Below are positions 26,858-35,684 of a stretch of DNA of 57,994 nt, in pieces (position 1 is the first letter of the stretch; each line of letters begins with the position of its first letter). The notes under the pieces were generated by a model, which made no database searches, had not been told where the DNA came from, and saw nothing but the letters and a program-made list of their open reading frames with translations. The translations under genes were made by a program, and so were the position numbers. The stretch spans positions 1-57,994 of the forward strand of contig DYSN01000008.1 of assembly GCA_020718205.1 (NCBI GenBank), written 5' to 3'. The stretch comes from Draconibacterium orientale (GTDB taxonomy: Bacteria > Bacteroidota > Bacteroidia > Bacteroidales > UBA12170).

Positions 26858-26894
26858 AAAAAAAGCAATCTTATTTTTAAGGTTGCTTTTTTTT
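26858..26894 (+). terminator. Intrinsic terminator of the gyrA-TPR unit
   Basis: Stem AAAAAGCAATCTTA pairs with TAAGGTTGCTTTTT (one T-G wobble) and is followed by T residues. Confidence 0.85.
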
Positions 26895-27181
26895 GGTTTA
26901 AGGATATTGAAGATGTGGAAAGAAATAAAACGAGAAACAATTTGTATATATCTGTATATCAGCGTATTTCTGTATTTCTATTTAACATAATATTAATTAT
27001 AGGACAAATATATGAATTCATATTATTGATTATCGTAGCATTTAATTTACAGAAAAAAAACATTTTTTGATTTGGAATTATCTAAGTCTATCATTTTCTC
27101 AAATCCATGGCTCTCTCTACTTTTCGGCCATAGCAAGCATCAAGTACTTCTGATTCGAGAATTATATTAATGAGTCCGGTC
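26895..27181. other. Gene-free AT-rich spacer
   Basis: No gene recognised. On the minus strand, codons around 27103-27177 (with the segment LESEVLDACYGRKVERAMD) read like coding sequence but have no start codon after an upstream stop, so they may be a decayed fragment. Nothing else is seen except AT-rich simple sequence. Confidence 0.4.
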
Positions 27182-27209
27182 TAAAAAGGTGGTATTAGAA
27201 AACTACCAC
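27182..27209 (-). terminator. Intrinsic terminator overlapping the trmH stop codon
   Basis: On the minus strand GTGGTA...TACCAC forms a 6-bp stem that begins in the last codons of trmH and is followed by CTTTTTAG. Confidence 0.6.
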
Positions 27210-27895
27210 TTAGCATCCGGAAACATCATCTTTTTTATTTGGTTGGCACTTTTTACAATGTTTTGTATCCAACTAAGCATGATTTCAGTTTTTTCAACTT
27301 CAGATAGTGACCAGTCTAAATTGCTGTTGCGGAGTTTTTGATTGAGATAATGCATGCAAATGGATGCTGATACCGAGATGTTGAAACTTTCGGCAAAACC
27401 AAACATGGGGATTCTCATTCTGAAATCGGCTTCGTTGATGGCGTAATCCGACAATCCATGAAGCTCGTTACCCAACACCAGAGCGGTTTTTTTCTCAATA
27501 TTAAGCTCTTCCAAAACCAGATCGCTTTGATGTGGTGTGGTAGCGATAATCTGATAGCCTTGTGTTCGAAGTGCTTCATAGGCTAAACGGGTGTTGTCTG
27601 GTTGTCTGGGGTATTTCTTTATGGTAAGCCATTTGCCGCTTCCAAGAGCGATATCCCGAAAAATACTGAATTCGTTTTCTTGCTCCAAAACATGAATATC
27701 CTGTAAACCAAAACTATCTGCTGAACGTATAACCGCACTTGAGTTTTGTGATTGATATATATCTTCCAATACCACAGTTATATGACGGGTTCTATTCGCT
27801 AAAACTTCGTAAAAAAGTTGCTTTTTCCTATCATTAACGAATTCTAATAAACGCTCAAGGAGTATTCGTTTTTGCTCAATGGTGAGTGAAACCAT
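27203..27895 (-). CDS. trmH: TrmH family tRNA/rRNA (guanosine-2'-O) methyltransferase
   Basis: A SpoU/TrmH-type SAM-dependent RNA 2'-O-methyltransferase with a trefoil knot. All three SPOUT motifs are clear: motif 1 NSSAVIRSADSFG (Asn51, Arg57), motif 2 LVLGNELHGLS (139-149) and motif 3 IPMFGFAESFNISVSAS (162-178). The N-terminal helix and a C-terminal extension rich in Lys resemble TrmH, which makes Gm18 in tRNA, but an rRNA target cannot be excluded. Start 27895 (MVSLTIEQKRILLERL) gives 230 aa and leaves a 2-nt gap after the S9 peptidase stop. The longer open frame upstream only runs inside that gene and is rejected. Confidence 0.9.
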   Translation of the reverse strand: MVSLTIEQKRILLERLLEFVNDRKKQLFYEVLANRTRHITVVLEDIYQSQNSSAVIRSADSFGLQDIHVLEQENEFSIFRDIALGSGKWLTIKKYPRQPDNTRLAYEALRTQGYQIIATTPHQSDLVLEELNIEKKTALVLGNELHGLSDYAINEADFRMRIPMFGFAESFNISVSASICMHYLNQKLRNSNLDWSLSEVEKTEIMLSWIQNIVKSANQIKKMMFPDAKW

Positions 27896-27897
27896 AT

Positions 27898-30492
27898 TTA
27901 AAGATTCTTTTTTGGATAAAGCTTGTTCCACCAGTCGGGCTCTTTTTTCAAATGCTTGTCGAACCAGGCCAGTATGGTCTTTTGCCATAATACCCGTTTA
28001 TCGTAATCCACAATATGATGATCCTGATTGTCAATTTCTATGAGTTCGACCTCCTTATTTAATAGCTTTAGTGCAGTAAGAAACTGACGACTTTCGCCGG
28101 GTGGAACATTGGTATCTTTATTTCCATGAAGCAGCAAAATGGGTGTATTAACCTTATCTGCCTGAAACAAAGGACTTTGATCTATATAAAGCTCTTTATT
28201 ATTCCATGGAAAACTATTGGCAGATGCTACTTCGCTGTATAAATATCCCCAATATCCTTCACCCCAGTAACTGCTGATGCTGCTGATGCCGGCATGTGAA
28301 ATGGCAGCACAGAAAAAGTCGGTTTGAGTGGTCAGATACATGGTCATAAATCCACCATAACTCGCACCAATACATCCCACACTTGTAGAATCGATAAAAT
28401 CGTGGGTTCTGCACAGCTTCTTGCTTCCATCGATAATTTCGGCAGCCACTGTTTTCCCCCAATTATTTACATGCATGGCCGAAAAATCCTGGCCATAACC
28501 TGTTGCTCCGCTTGGTTGCAACACATAAACCAAATAGCCGTTTGCAGCAAAAAGATTTTTGGGGTAGCGACCTCTGAAATCTCTTTCAGTGGGGCTGGTT
28601 CCGCCATAATAATAGACAATCAGGGGATATTTTTTTGATGCATCGAAATTTGGGGGATAGTACAACCGACCTTCTATGGTCACTCCTTCCCTATTGGTAA
28701 AATTCCAGTCCTCGGTCTTGCCAAAAACCATATCCTTAAAGAAATACTCTTCCGGATACTCAATTAAGCGGGTTTCAAGGAGATCTAAATCTGTGATATA
28801 CAACTTTTTAGGCTCAGAAATAGAGCTTCCATAAAACAACATGGCAGGTTTTTTTCTTGAAAAATCCATGGAATTAATCACATCGGGTTTCAACGACATG
28901 AGTTCAAAACTATTTACTGAAAAGGAATATTTATAAATATAGTGGTATGTTCGGTCGGAGACCAGCAAATACAGCCAATCATTGTTATACTCGCTCCAAT
29001 GAGCGCCTTCAACTGATGGATTAAAGCTTTTAGTAAGCGATATTACCGATTGATTTTCAATATTGTATAAATAAACCTGTTGGTCATATTCATTGGGGAT
29101 TTTACTATTGGTGGTTGCTATTCCAACATCACCAAAAAACGAAGGGCCGGCAGAAACAAGCAAGGAATTTCCATCGGGAGAATACTCTACCGATGAATTC
29201 CCCTTTTTACTCCAAATGGTATCCAATTCTTGTTTGAGATTGTCGTACTGAAATAAAATCTGCCGACTAAACGGACGACCTGTTTCTTCATAAATAGATT
29301 GCGAAAACAGGATATAGCGACCATTTTTACTTATATCTTGCAGATTATTAGATAAATAACCATGAGTCAAAGGAGTTTTAACACCCGAGAGCACATCAAT
29401 TTTGCTTAGGTTAGTCCGGCTACGATACCAGGGCCAATGGTCGGCCATATGCTGAACTTGCTTTAAACCTGTTTTGTCTTCCTTTGGCGATTCTGTCTCA
29501 GAAACAACCAGGTATTCCTGGTTTGGCGACCACGTAAAATAGGCTCCGCCTGCCAGTTGAGTGTTCACAGGATATTTTTTACCTTCGTTGATATCATATT
29601 CCCAAATCCAGGATTTATCGCCCACTGTAGTTACATAGCTCAGTTTATTCCCATTGGGTGACCATTGTAATTGGCTCACCTCGTCATTGTAAAACAGTTG
29701 GATGCTTTTGTTTTCGGCTACCGTCCTTACGTCAGTGAGTCGTAGTATTTCATTTTTCGATGTCCGGGTTTTATAGCTTACAAAATAATAATCCCCGGCA
29801 GCCGATATTTCTGCCTCCTGAATATCCACACCATTCATTAAATGATTGATATCCATATATAAATGTGCATCAGTACCCTGTTTTAGACTCAATTTATTGT
29901 TTTCATTATTCAGACTATAGCTACCCTGAATGGCCCATTTGTTTTCATCGTCCGATTTAAAGAGGGATTTAATTAAAACCACATGATTGTTAGTTTCGAG
30001 CGACATTGAGAATTTTAACTCACCTTTCTCATCCTTCTTATCGAAGCTATATTTCCCTTTTTGCATTTCTCCATCCACAAAAACTTCCATCATTTGGGCA
30101 CTTTTGAACATGAATTCGACTTCGGAAAAACCAGAATTTTCTATATAAAATGCCAAAAATGCCAGCTGATATCCACCCTTTCCCTTCGAAAGAAAAATGG
30201 TTCCATCGGAAGTAGAATTATCCACTTTCCAGACAAGTTTTTCGAAATTACTCCAGTCCAACAGATCATCTTCAGATGGGCGAAAATCCATATTGGGGAC
30301 ATATTGCAGTTTTATGAGGGCCGCATCGTCAAACACATCGGAATTTACATTGGGGAGGTGGGAAAAAACAGGTTTTTTAATTTCTACCGAATTGGTTAAC
30401 AGCCAGTTATTGATGTTTTGTTTTTCTTTTTCCTGAGCATTGGTCTGGATAAAAAACAGGATAAGAGCAAGGGTAATCAAAGATTTCATCAT
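27898..30492 (-). CDS. S9 family (dipeptidyl-peptidase IV/acylaminoacyl-type) serine peptidase
   Basis: The 864-residue protein has a signal peptide (LITLALILFFIQTNAQ) and is probably periplasmic. Residues ~200-600 contain WD/PD40-like beta-propeller strands (QLQWSPNGNKLSYVT, VEYSPDGNSLLVSAG, YFTWSPNQEYLVVS). The C-terminal alpha/beta-hydrolase has the triad: Ser711 in GCIGASYGGFM, an Asp in LHGNKDTNVPPGES, and a His in IDNQDHHIVDYDKR. Such enzymes release di- or acyl-peptides and help Bacteroidota use external protein. It is cotranscribed with trmH. The first two codons are both ATG. Confidence 0.93.
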   Translation of the reverse strand: MMKSLITLALILFFIQTNAQEKEKQNINNWLLTNSVEIKKPVFSHLPNVNSDVFDDAALIKLQYVPNMDFRPSEDDLLDWSNFEKLVWKVDNSTSDGTIFLSKGKGGYQLAFLAFYIENSGFSEVEFMFKSAQMMEVFVDGEMQKGKYSFDKKDEKGELKFSMSLETNNHVVLIKSLFKSDDENKWAIQGSYSLNNENNKLSLKQGTDAHLYMDINHLMNGVDIQEAEISAAGDYYFVSYKTRTSKNEILRLTDVRTVAENKSIQLFYNDEVSQLQWSPNGNKLSYVTTVGDKSWIWEYDINEGKKYPVNTQLAGGAYFTWSPNQEYLVVSETESPKEDKTGLKQVQHMADHWPWYRSRTNLSKIDVLSGVKTPLTHGYLSNNLQDISKNGRYILFSQSIYEETGRPFSRQILFQYDNLKQELDTIWSKKGNSSVEYSPDGNSLLVSAGPSFFGDVGIATTNSKIPNEYDQQVYLYNIENQSVISLTKSFNPSVEGAHWSEYNNDWLYLLVSDRTYHYIYKYSFSVNSFELMSLKPDVINSMDFSRKKPAMLFYGSSISEPKKLYITDLDLLETRLIEYPEEYFFKDMVFGKTEDWNFTNREGVTIEGRLYYPPNFDASKKYPLIVYYYGGTSPTERDFRGRYPKNLFAANGYLVYVLQPSGATGYGQDFSAMHVNNWGKTVAAEIIDGSKKLCRTHDFIDSTSVGCIGASYGGFMTMYLTTQTDFFCAAISHAGISSISSYWGEGYWGYLYSEVASANSFPWNNKELYIDQSPLFQADKVNTPILLLHGNKDTNVPPGESRQFLTALKLLNKEVELIEIDNQDHHIVDYDKRVLWQKTILAWFDKHLKKEPDWWNKLYPKKNL

Positions 30493-30647
30493 AATAAAAT
30501 TGATTTAATAAATATGATATCATACCTGTGCTGCAGATACTTTTTTAGGATTGGGGTTGTACAGACAGGGTATTTCATAAACAGGTTTATTTTTCAAAAA
30601 TAGATATAAAACCCGATTTATAAAATCGAAAAACCATGATTTGCATT

Positions 30648-30686
30648 AAAAAACAAAAGCCGGAAATCAGCGTGACTTCCGGCTTT
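30648..30686 (-). terminator. Intrinsic terminator of the nrnA-FKBP operon
   Basis: Minus-strand stem AAAGCCGGAA/TTCCGGCTTT with a T-rich tail, just downstream of the last FKBP gene. Confidence 0.85.
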
Positions 30687-30707
30687 AAAGGTTAAAGTAT
30701 GATGATA

Positions 30708-32063
30708 TTATTTGGTGGCTTTGGTAACATCAACGAGTTCCACATCAAATTTTAAAGGAGCGAATGCATGAATCACAGCACCTCTGGCACGTTCGCCATA
30801 TGCAAGTGATGAAGGCACAATCAAAGTAGCCTTTCCGCCTTTTTTCATCATGGCAATACCTTCGTCCCAACCTTTTACCACTTCGTTTCTGCCGAGAGTA
30901 AATTCATATGGTTCGCCTCTGTCATAAGAAGCATCAAATTTGGTTCCATCTAAAAGTGTACCCGAGTAATGAACTTTAACTTTGTCGCCAGCAACTGCTT
31001 GTTCGCCGGTTCCTGCTGCAGTTTCGATATAATATAGTCCACTGGGCGTGGGTTGAACGGTAATCTTGTTTTTAGAAATATAGTTGGCCATAGTCACTTT
31101 TTCCTGATTTTTCAGTTTGTCGTTCTGAGCTTGTTCCTGAGCTTTTTTAGCGGCAACTTCTTTCTCATAGTGTTCTTTAGATTTTACACTGTTCAATTTA
31201 ACTGTGTAAAGCATGGTGGTAAAGGGCATAATCATTCCCTGACGACCTTGTGCTTTAAAAGCGAGTTTGCTTGGAACTATCAAAGTAACTTCGTCGCCCG
31301 GAGTTAGGGTATTTAATCCTTCGGTGAAGCCTTCAGTATCAAAAGGTTTGCCTTTCTCGTGGTCGATTGGCCGTCCGGTTTCCATTGAGCTGTAGAGTTG
31401 TGGTCCGTTGATGGTTGCTACTGTAAAATCGAAATTCAGCATATCGCCATCTTTTGGAGCTTTTCCACTACCAGCCTTGGTTTTAATGATGTACAAACCA
31501 GTTTCAGTTGCCATTGCGGTAGGATAATTCCGGCTCATAAAAGAATTTAAATCCACCATTTCTTTTTCTTTCAACACATCTAATTCTGCCTGTCTTTTTG
31601 CATTCAATTGCTCCAAAGATACAATATCAACTATTTTCACCCAAAAGTAAAGGTCGTTATTTGCTTTAAAGAGTTCAGGAACTTCGGGAGAATGAGCAGT
31701 TTTAATGAAGAAAGAGTCGGCCTTGATGATAAACACAGCGCTATCGCCTTTGGCAAACATACCCAATGCTTCGTTAATGTCGCCTTTGTAGGTGGGCTCG
31801 GCATAGGGAAGTTCAAATGCACGAGCGTTTTGTTTGGCGTCGAAGAGAAGTGAATCTTTCGATCCGTAACTCATGGTGAGCTGAAAAATCATTCCACTGT
31901 CGGCTTTTACATTTTTAGTACTGTCGACATTGCTGATGATTTGGTAGTAGATTCCATTTTCGTTTTTTCTGAAACCAGGATGGGTTGTATCGCAAGATAC
32001 TGCCATGAATGCTCCAACACTGAGAATCAATAATGATTTGATTAATCTGAATTTCATTGACAT
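30708..32063 (-). CDS. FKBP-type peptidyl-prolyl isomerase lipoprotein, three FKBP-like modules
   Basis: The 451-residue lipoprotein (signal ending FMAVSC; the ATG two codons in, at 32057, is equally possible) contains three FKBP-related modules: residues ~30-150, ~190-300 and ~355-447. Only the last keeps the canonical active site: VHYSGTLLDGTKFDASYDRG, YEFTLGRNEVVKGWDEG and AYGERA. The first two lack the Tyr/Asp/Trp pocket residues, so they are probably binding rather than catalytic domains. An Ala/Lys/Gln-rich coiled linker (EKEVAAKKAQEQAQNDKL) joins modules two and three. The presumed role is folding of periplasmic or outer-membrane proteins. It is the last gene of a four-gene operon. Confidence 0.92.
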   Translation of the reverse strand: MSMKFRLIKSLLILSVGAFMAVSCDTTHPGFRKNENGIYYQIISNVDSTKNVKADSGMIFQLTMSYGSKDSLLFDAKQNARAFELPYAEPTYKGDINEALGMFAKGDSAVFIIKADSFFIKTAHSPEVPELFKANNDLYFWVKIVDIVSLEQLNAKRQAELDVLKEKEMVDLNSFMSRNYPTAMATETGLYIIKTKAGSGKAPKDGDMLNFDFTVATINGPQLYSSMETGRPIDHEKGKPFDTEGFTEGLNTLTPGDEVTLIVPSKLAFKAQGRQGMIMPFTTMLYTVKLNSVKSKEHYEKEVAAKKAQEQAQNDKLKNQEKVTMANYISKNKITVQPTPSGLYYIETAAGTGEQAVAGDKVKVHYSGTLLDGTKFDASYDRGEPYEFTLGRNEVVKGWDEGIAMMKKGGKATLIVPSSLAYGERARGAVIHAFAPLKFDVELVDVTKATK

Positions 32064-32068
32064 AGTTA

Positions 32069-32926
32069 TTATTTTATATTAATTAATTTTACTTCGAATA
32101 GCAGCGGGGTAAAAGGAGGAATGTCTCCTCTCCCCTCGCCATAACCTAAGGGCGATGGAAATATGAGCAAAACTTCGTCGCCCACGTTCATCATGGTAAT
32201 GCCTTCGTCCCATCCGCCAATCACTTCTCCCTGACCCAAAGTAAATTCTACGGGTCTGTTTCTGTCTAAAGATGAATCGAATTTCTGTCCATTCAGAAAT
32301 TTGCCGGTATAATGAACCACCACTTTTTTACCTTTATGCGCCTGTGGACCTTTTCCGCTCACGGTGCGGATAAAATACAGGCCTGTTTCGGTGGGTTGAG
32401 CTGATAGATTATTATCGGCCAAATATTGCTGAATCATAAGCACTTCATTGTTCCTGGCATTTTCAATCATTTGCTCTTCTTCTTTTTGAAGCTCTTCGAG
32501 CGTTTGAATATTGTGCAGTTTTACATGGAATATTACCTTGCTGTTTGCGTTTACAAATGTGGGCAATTGAAGCACTTTGGCATTTTTTAGTAGAAAGCTA
32601 TCGGCTCGTATTACAAAAGTTGTGCTATCTCCAACGCCCATCATGGCAAGAGCTTCGTTAATATCGCCAGCAAATACAGGCTTTTCGAGTTGCATTGGGA
32701 AGGTTTGACCCTTGGCATCAAAAAGCAGCGAATCTTCGTTGGTTAAGTAAGTCATTTCCACAGTCAGATAATCGCCGGGTTGTGCTTTGGGCATTTTGTT
32801 GTCTTGATGGATTTTATAGATTAATCCACTTTTAGCTTCGGAATAGCCTGGATATTCTCTGTTGCCGCAAGACATTAGGATTAAAAGTGAGCCTATGAGG
32901 CAGAATGAAAGGAATTTCGTTTTCAT
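32069..32926 (-). CDS. FKBP-type peptidyl-prolyl isomerase lipoprotein, two modules
   Basis: The 285-residue lipoprotein (signal ending LILMSC) has an N-terminal degenerate FKBP-like module (TVEMTYLTNEDSLLFDAKGQ) and a C-terminal canonical FKBP domain with VVHYTGKFLNGQKFDSSLDR, VEFTLGQGEVIGGWDEG and GYGEGRGDIPPFTPLLFEV. Its N-terminal half is clearly related to the first module of the neighbouring 451-aa protein (LLFDAK, AGDINEAL and a FVI/FII-RADSF segment in both), so the two arose by duplication. Start 32926 directly follows the stop of the upstream gene. Likely location is the periplasmic face of the envelope. Confidence 0.93.
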   Translation of the reverse strand: MKTKFLSFCLIGSLLILMSCGNREYPGYSEAKSGLIYKIHQDNKMPKAQPGDYLTVEMTYLTNEDSLLFDAKGQTFPMQLEKPVFAGDINEALAMMGVGDSTTFVIRADSFLLKNAKVLQLPTFVNANSKVIFHVKLHNIQTLEELQKEEEQMIENARNNEVLMIQQYLADNNLSAQPTETGLYFIRTVSGKGPQAHKGKKVVVHYTGKFLNGQKFDSSLDRNRPVEFTLGQGEVIGGWDEGITMMNVGDEVLLIFPSPLGYGEGRGDIPPFTPLLFEVKLINIK

Positions 32927-33457
32927 TTATTTCAATTTTATCAATTCAATATCATAAACAAGGGTTGCTTTCTCAGGAATTTTATTTAAATCGCCAATGA
33001 GTCCAAAAGCCAGGTGCGAAGGTATAATAAATCTGGCCTTATCGCCTTCGTGTAGCAATAAAATGCCTTCTTCCAAACCACTTTCAACCCCGCCTTTTCC
33101 AATAAGAAAAGTTCTGTTGCTTCCGGTTTCGGAACTGTAAACCGGTTCCCCCGTAAGCAAACGAACTATAAATGCAATTTCAGCCGTCAGGTCTTTTTCG
33201 GCTTTCCTGCCACTACCCTTCTCATAAATGTCGTAATATAAACCTGACCCCGTTTCTGTCATTTGGTAGCCATATCGGTTTATAAAATCCCGGATATTTT
33301 GCTTCTCGACTTTGGCTAAAAATGCATTGCTTTTGATTAGCTCATCTTTAATATTATTTTTTTGATGTTTTGATTCAACCCGATTGGGTTCGTGGCTGTT
33401 ATTGCACGAAAAAAAACTGATAGTAATAATTGAAATAATATATATTAAAAATCTCAT
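32927..33457 (-). CDS. GldI-like FKBP-type peptidyl-prolyl isomerase lipoprotein
   Basis: The 176-residue protein has a lipoprotein signal (ITISFFSC) and one FKBP domain. The domain is partly degenerate: the Tyr of VHY and the Asp of FD are missing (EIAFIVRLLTGEPVYSSE) and the Trp position is Leu (GGVESGLEEGI). This resembles GldI, the gliding-motility-associated PPIase lipoprotein. No other gld gene lies near, so a gliding role is not implied by context; general secretion or outer-membrane folding is as likely. It is 2 nt downstream of nrnA and 0 nt upstream of the next FKBP gene. Confidence 0.82.
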   Translation of the reverse strand: MRFLIYIISIITISFFSCNNSHEPNRVESKHQKNNIKDELIKSNAFLAKVEKQNIRDFINRYGYQMTETGSGLYYDIYEKGSGRKAEKDLTAEIAFIVRLLTGEPVYSSETGSNRTFLIGKGGVESGLEEGILLLHEGDKARFIIPSHLAFGLIGDLNKIPEKATLVYDIELIKLK

Positions 33458-33459
33458 TA

Positions 33460-34485
33460 TTATTTACTTACATTGTTTTCTAAAATATATTGACTCATCA
33501 GATTTCTGAGCTTTTCAATGGTTTCGGGCATGGATAATCCGGAATTTCCTCCCGCTGCATTTAGGTGTCCTCCACCTTCGAACTCTATGTTGGCAATGGT
33601 ATTAACTGCAAAGTTTCCTTTGGAACGGAACGACAATCTGATGATATCCTTTCGTTGAGTTAAGAGCACCGCAGCCTGCACGCCATTAATGGATAAGGCA
33701 TAATTGGCCAATCCTTCGGTATCGCCAGGCTGATGATTGAATTTATTCAACTCATCGAGCTCCAGGCTAATATAGGCCCACTGCTCATTCTCAACAATTA
33801 TGAGCTTTTGCGAAAGTGCATAACCAAGCAATTTAAGCTTGTCTAATGTGTTTGTGCTATAGACTTTCTCGTGAATCCATTTATCATCAATCCCGCTTTT
33901 TACCAAATCTGCTGCCATGAGATAGGGCTTTTCGTCGGCAATGCTGTAGCTAAATGATCCCGTATCTGTCATCAAGCCCACATACAAACAAGTTGCCACA
34001 TTTTTGGGGAGAAATTCTGATGGATTTATGTGCTTAAGTAGCTGATAGACAAGTTGTGCAGTTGATGAGGCCGTTATGTCACTGATATATGCCTTCAAGC
34101 CTGCTTCGGGATTGGGATGATGGTCAATAAGCATTTGAATGCTTTTACTGGTATTTTCCAGCAAAACTTTCACCTTGTCGCCAGTTCGATGTATGGCATT
34201 ATAATCCACATGAATAATTAAATCGGCATTTTCAATAATATTTTTAACCTTCTCAGGATGACCTTCATAAATAACAATATCTTCAACACCGGGCATCCAG
34301 CTGACAGCAGTTGGAATAGAATCCGGACAGATGATTTGGCAATTATAGCCCTGCGATTTTAAGTATAGATACAAACCCAAAGCAGATCCAATGGTGTCGC
34401 CATCGGGGTTGGTATGAGTACTCAGAACAATGTTTTCGGATTCGGAAAGAAATGATATTACTTCCTTATATATGCTGATATTCAA
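33460..34485 (-). CDS. nrnA: NrnA-like DHH/DHHA1 phosphoesterase (nanoRNase / pAp phosphatase)
   Basis: It degrades oligoribonucleotides and 3'-phosphoadenosine 5'-phosphate in the cytoplasm. Motifs are STHTNPDGDTIGSALG near the N-terminus (DHH motif I), a second Asp motif IIHVDYNAIHRTGD, the name-giving LIDHHPNPE, and a C-terminal DHHA1 motif GGGHLNAAGG. No ATG precedes motif I in this frame. The longest frame begins with TTG at 34518, inside the promoter -7 element; TTG 34485 (NISIYKEVISFL) is therefore preferred and gives 341 residues. It heads an operon with three FKBP lipoproteins, an arrangement I cannot explain functionally. Confidence 0.9.
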   Translation of the reverse strand: MNISIYKEVISFLSESENIVLSTHTNPDGDTIGSALGLYLYLKSQGYNCQIICPDSIPTAVSWMPGVEDIVIYEGHPEKVKNIIENADLIIHVDYNAIHRTGDKVKVLLENTSKSIQMLIDHHPNPEAGLKAYISDITASSTAQLVYQLLKHINPSEFLPKNVATCLYVGLMTDTGSFSYSIADEKPYLMAADLVKSGIDDKWIHEKVYSTNTLDKLKLLGYALSQKLIIVENEQWAYISLELDELNKFNHQPGDTEGLANYALSINGVQAAVLLTQRKDIIRLSFRSKGNFAVNTIANIEFEGGGHLNAAGGNSGLSMPETIEKLRNLMSQYILENNVSK

Positions 34486-34514
34486 TATTTTAAGTCGTTT
34501 ATTTTTTGATAAGT

Positions 34515-34523
34515 GCAAAATTA
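34515..34523 (-). promoter_or_regulatory. -7 element of the nrnA-FKBP operon
   Basis: Minus-strand TAATTTTGC. It overlaps the first potential TTG start (34516-34518), so translation must begin further in. Confidence 0.55.
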
Positions 34524-34566
34524 ATGTTTTTTAGGATAAAAAATTCCCATGCAATTCTATAAGTCT

Positions 34567-34575
34567 TACATTTGC
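34567..34575 (+). promoter_or_regulatory. -7 element of ndk
   Basis: TACATTTGC, 25 nt before the ndk ATG, back to back with the nrnA promoter. Confidence 0.6.
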
Positions 34576-34600
34576 CTTTGAATTAACAATAATTAAGATT

Positions 34601-35020
34601 ATGAGTGGTAACAAGACTTTTACAATGATAAAACCAACTGCATACAAGAACAAATGCACCGGTACAATCATTCAAAAAATTTATGATGGCGGATTTCATA
34701 TTGCAGCCATGAAGATTACAAAACTATCTAAAGAAGATGCACAAAAGTTTTATGAAGTCCATGCAGGCAGGCCTTTCTACAACGATTTGGTAGAATCGAT
34801 GACTGCCGGCCCCATTATAGCTGCAATTCTGGAAAAAGAAAATGCGGTGGAAGACTACAGAAAACTTATTGGAGCCACCAATCCAGCGGAAGCTGCCGAA
34901 GGAACCATCAGAAAAATGTGTGGAACCAGTATTGGCGAGAATGCAGTTCATGGTTCTGACAGCGAACAAAACGCTGAAATTGAATCCAATTTCTTCTTCC
35001 CAGGCAGAGAGCGTTTCTAG
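34601..35020 (+). CDS. ndk: Nucleoside diphosphate kinase
   Basis: The 139-residue enzyme transfers the gamma-phosphate of ATP to NDPs through a phosphohistidine. The active-site signature ENAVHGSDS gives His117, and the N-terminal [11 protein letters not shown] and the [14 protein letters not shown] strand are family-typical. Length is standard for bacterial hexameric or tetrameric NDK. It is monocistronic and divergent from the nrnA operon. A short bidirectional terminator at 35044-35068 separates it from the convergent XRE gene. Confidence 0.97.
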   Translation: MSGNKTFTMIKPTAYKNKCTGTIIQKIYDGGFHIAAMKITKLSKEDAQKFYEVHAGRPFYNDLVESMTAGPIIAAILEKENAVEDYRKLIGATNPAEAAEGTIRKMCGTSIGENAVHGSDSEQNAEIESNFFFPGRERF

Positions 35021-35043
35021 TCTGAAATCAAAAATTTCTAAAT

Positions 35044-35068
35044 AAAACGGGTTAATCCCGTTTTTTTT
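35044..35068. terminator. Bidirectional terminator between ndk and the XRE gene
   Basis: Stem AAAACGGG/CCCGTTTT with loop TTAAT has a T-run on the plus side and a T-rich stretch on the minus side. The loop contains the stop codon of the XRE gene. Confidence 0.8.
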
Positions 35069-35591
35069 GTGCCCGCATTACTTTAAAACTATCGTCGTCG
35101 TAAACCACAATTATTTTAACCCATTCCCTTTCTTCGGCAATTGTGGGTACTTCAAAACCCATTTCCCCATTGGCTGGCCTTAGGCTAATATCCACTTGTT
35201 TAACCGCTTCTTTTTCAACAGGTTGTTGAATCGTTGCTGGGGAATTGGATTCATGAATTACGGGCGGCTTAGCATTAGAAATCACAGACCCGGCTGAAAA
35301 TAAATCTGGCTGTGCATGCATAATTTCCTTTTGGGACTGCGCAGGAATCATTGGTTTTTTTTCAACCTGATTGGTTTTATCCCCTTTTTGCATTTCACCA
35401 ATCCCCTGCACCAGCCAATCTGCATTGATATCGGGAAATTTTGCTAAAATCTTTTGAATAAAATCCAGCGATGGTTTATTTCGACCCGAAAGAATATGCG
35501 AAATGCCCGATCGTTGAACCCCAATTATAGAAGCGAATTGAATGGGAGAAATATTTTTCGTTGTCATTATTTTCTGTATACGCGAAATCAT
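35052..35591 (-). CDS. XRE-family helix-turn-helix regulator
   Basis: The 179-residue protein has an N-terminal phage-repressor-type HTH: NISPIQFASIIGVQRSGISH followed by ILSGRNKPSLDFIQKIL (about residues 13-49). It then has INADWLVQGIGEMQ, a common tail of such domains, and a polar, Gln/Pro-rich linker of ~80 residues. The C-terminal ~40 residues form a conserved-looking strand-rich end (EREWVKIIVVYDDDSFKVM). No peptidase or ligand domain is recognised. It probably represses its own promoter: one perfect palindrome lies 4 nt upstream of the ATG and another at the -33 region. I cannot name its regulon. Confidence 0.85.
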   Translation of the reverse strand: MISRIQKIMTTKNISPIQFASIIGVQRSGISHILSGRNKPSLDFIQKILAKFPDINADWLVQGIGEMQKGDKTNQVEKKPMIPAQSQKEIMHAQPDLFSAGSVISNAKPPVIHESNSPATIQQPVEKEAVKQVDISLRPANGEMGFEVPTIAEEREWVKIIVVYDDDSFKVMRAQKKRD

Positions 35592-35594
35592 AAG

Positions 35595-35606
35595 TTACAT
35601 ATGTAA
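35595..35606. promoter_or_regulatory. Palindromic operator copy 1 (TTACATATGTAA)
   Basis: Perfect 12-bp palindrome beginning 4 nt upstream of the XRE start codon, inside the predicted 5' leader. Likely autoregulatory site. Confidence 0.6.
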
Positions 35607-35651
35607 TTGTTAATACTCTATTGTTTACAAAGTCATAAAAAGAACATGTCA

Positions 35652-35659
35652 CAAATATA
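35652..35659 (-). promoter_or_regulatory. -7 element of the XRE gene
   Basis: Minus-strand TATATTTG; predicted transcription start near 35646, leader about 55 nt. Confidence 0.5.
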
Positions 35660-35672
35660 AACAAAAGAAGAA

Positions 35673-35684
35673 TTACATTTGTAA
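35673..35684. promoter_or_regulatory. Palindromic operator copy 2 (TTACATTTGTAA)
   Basis: Half-sites TTACA/TGTAA identical to copy 1. It sits about 14-25 nt upstream of the XRE -7 element, i.e. over the -33 region, where a bound protein would block RNA polymerase. Confidence 0.6.

Noticed and set aside
27896..27988. N-terminal extension of trmH
   Set aside because: The extra 31 codons lie in another frame of the S9 peptidase end, and homologous TrmH proteins start at the ATG at 27895.
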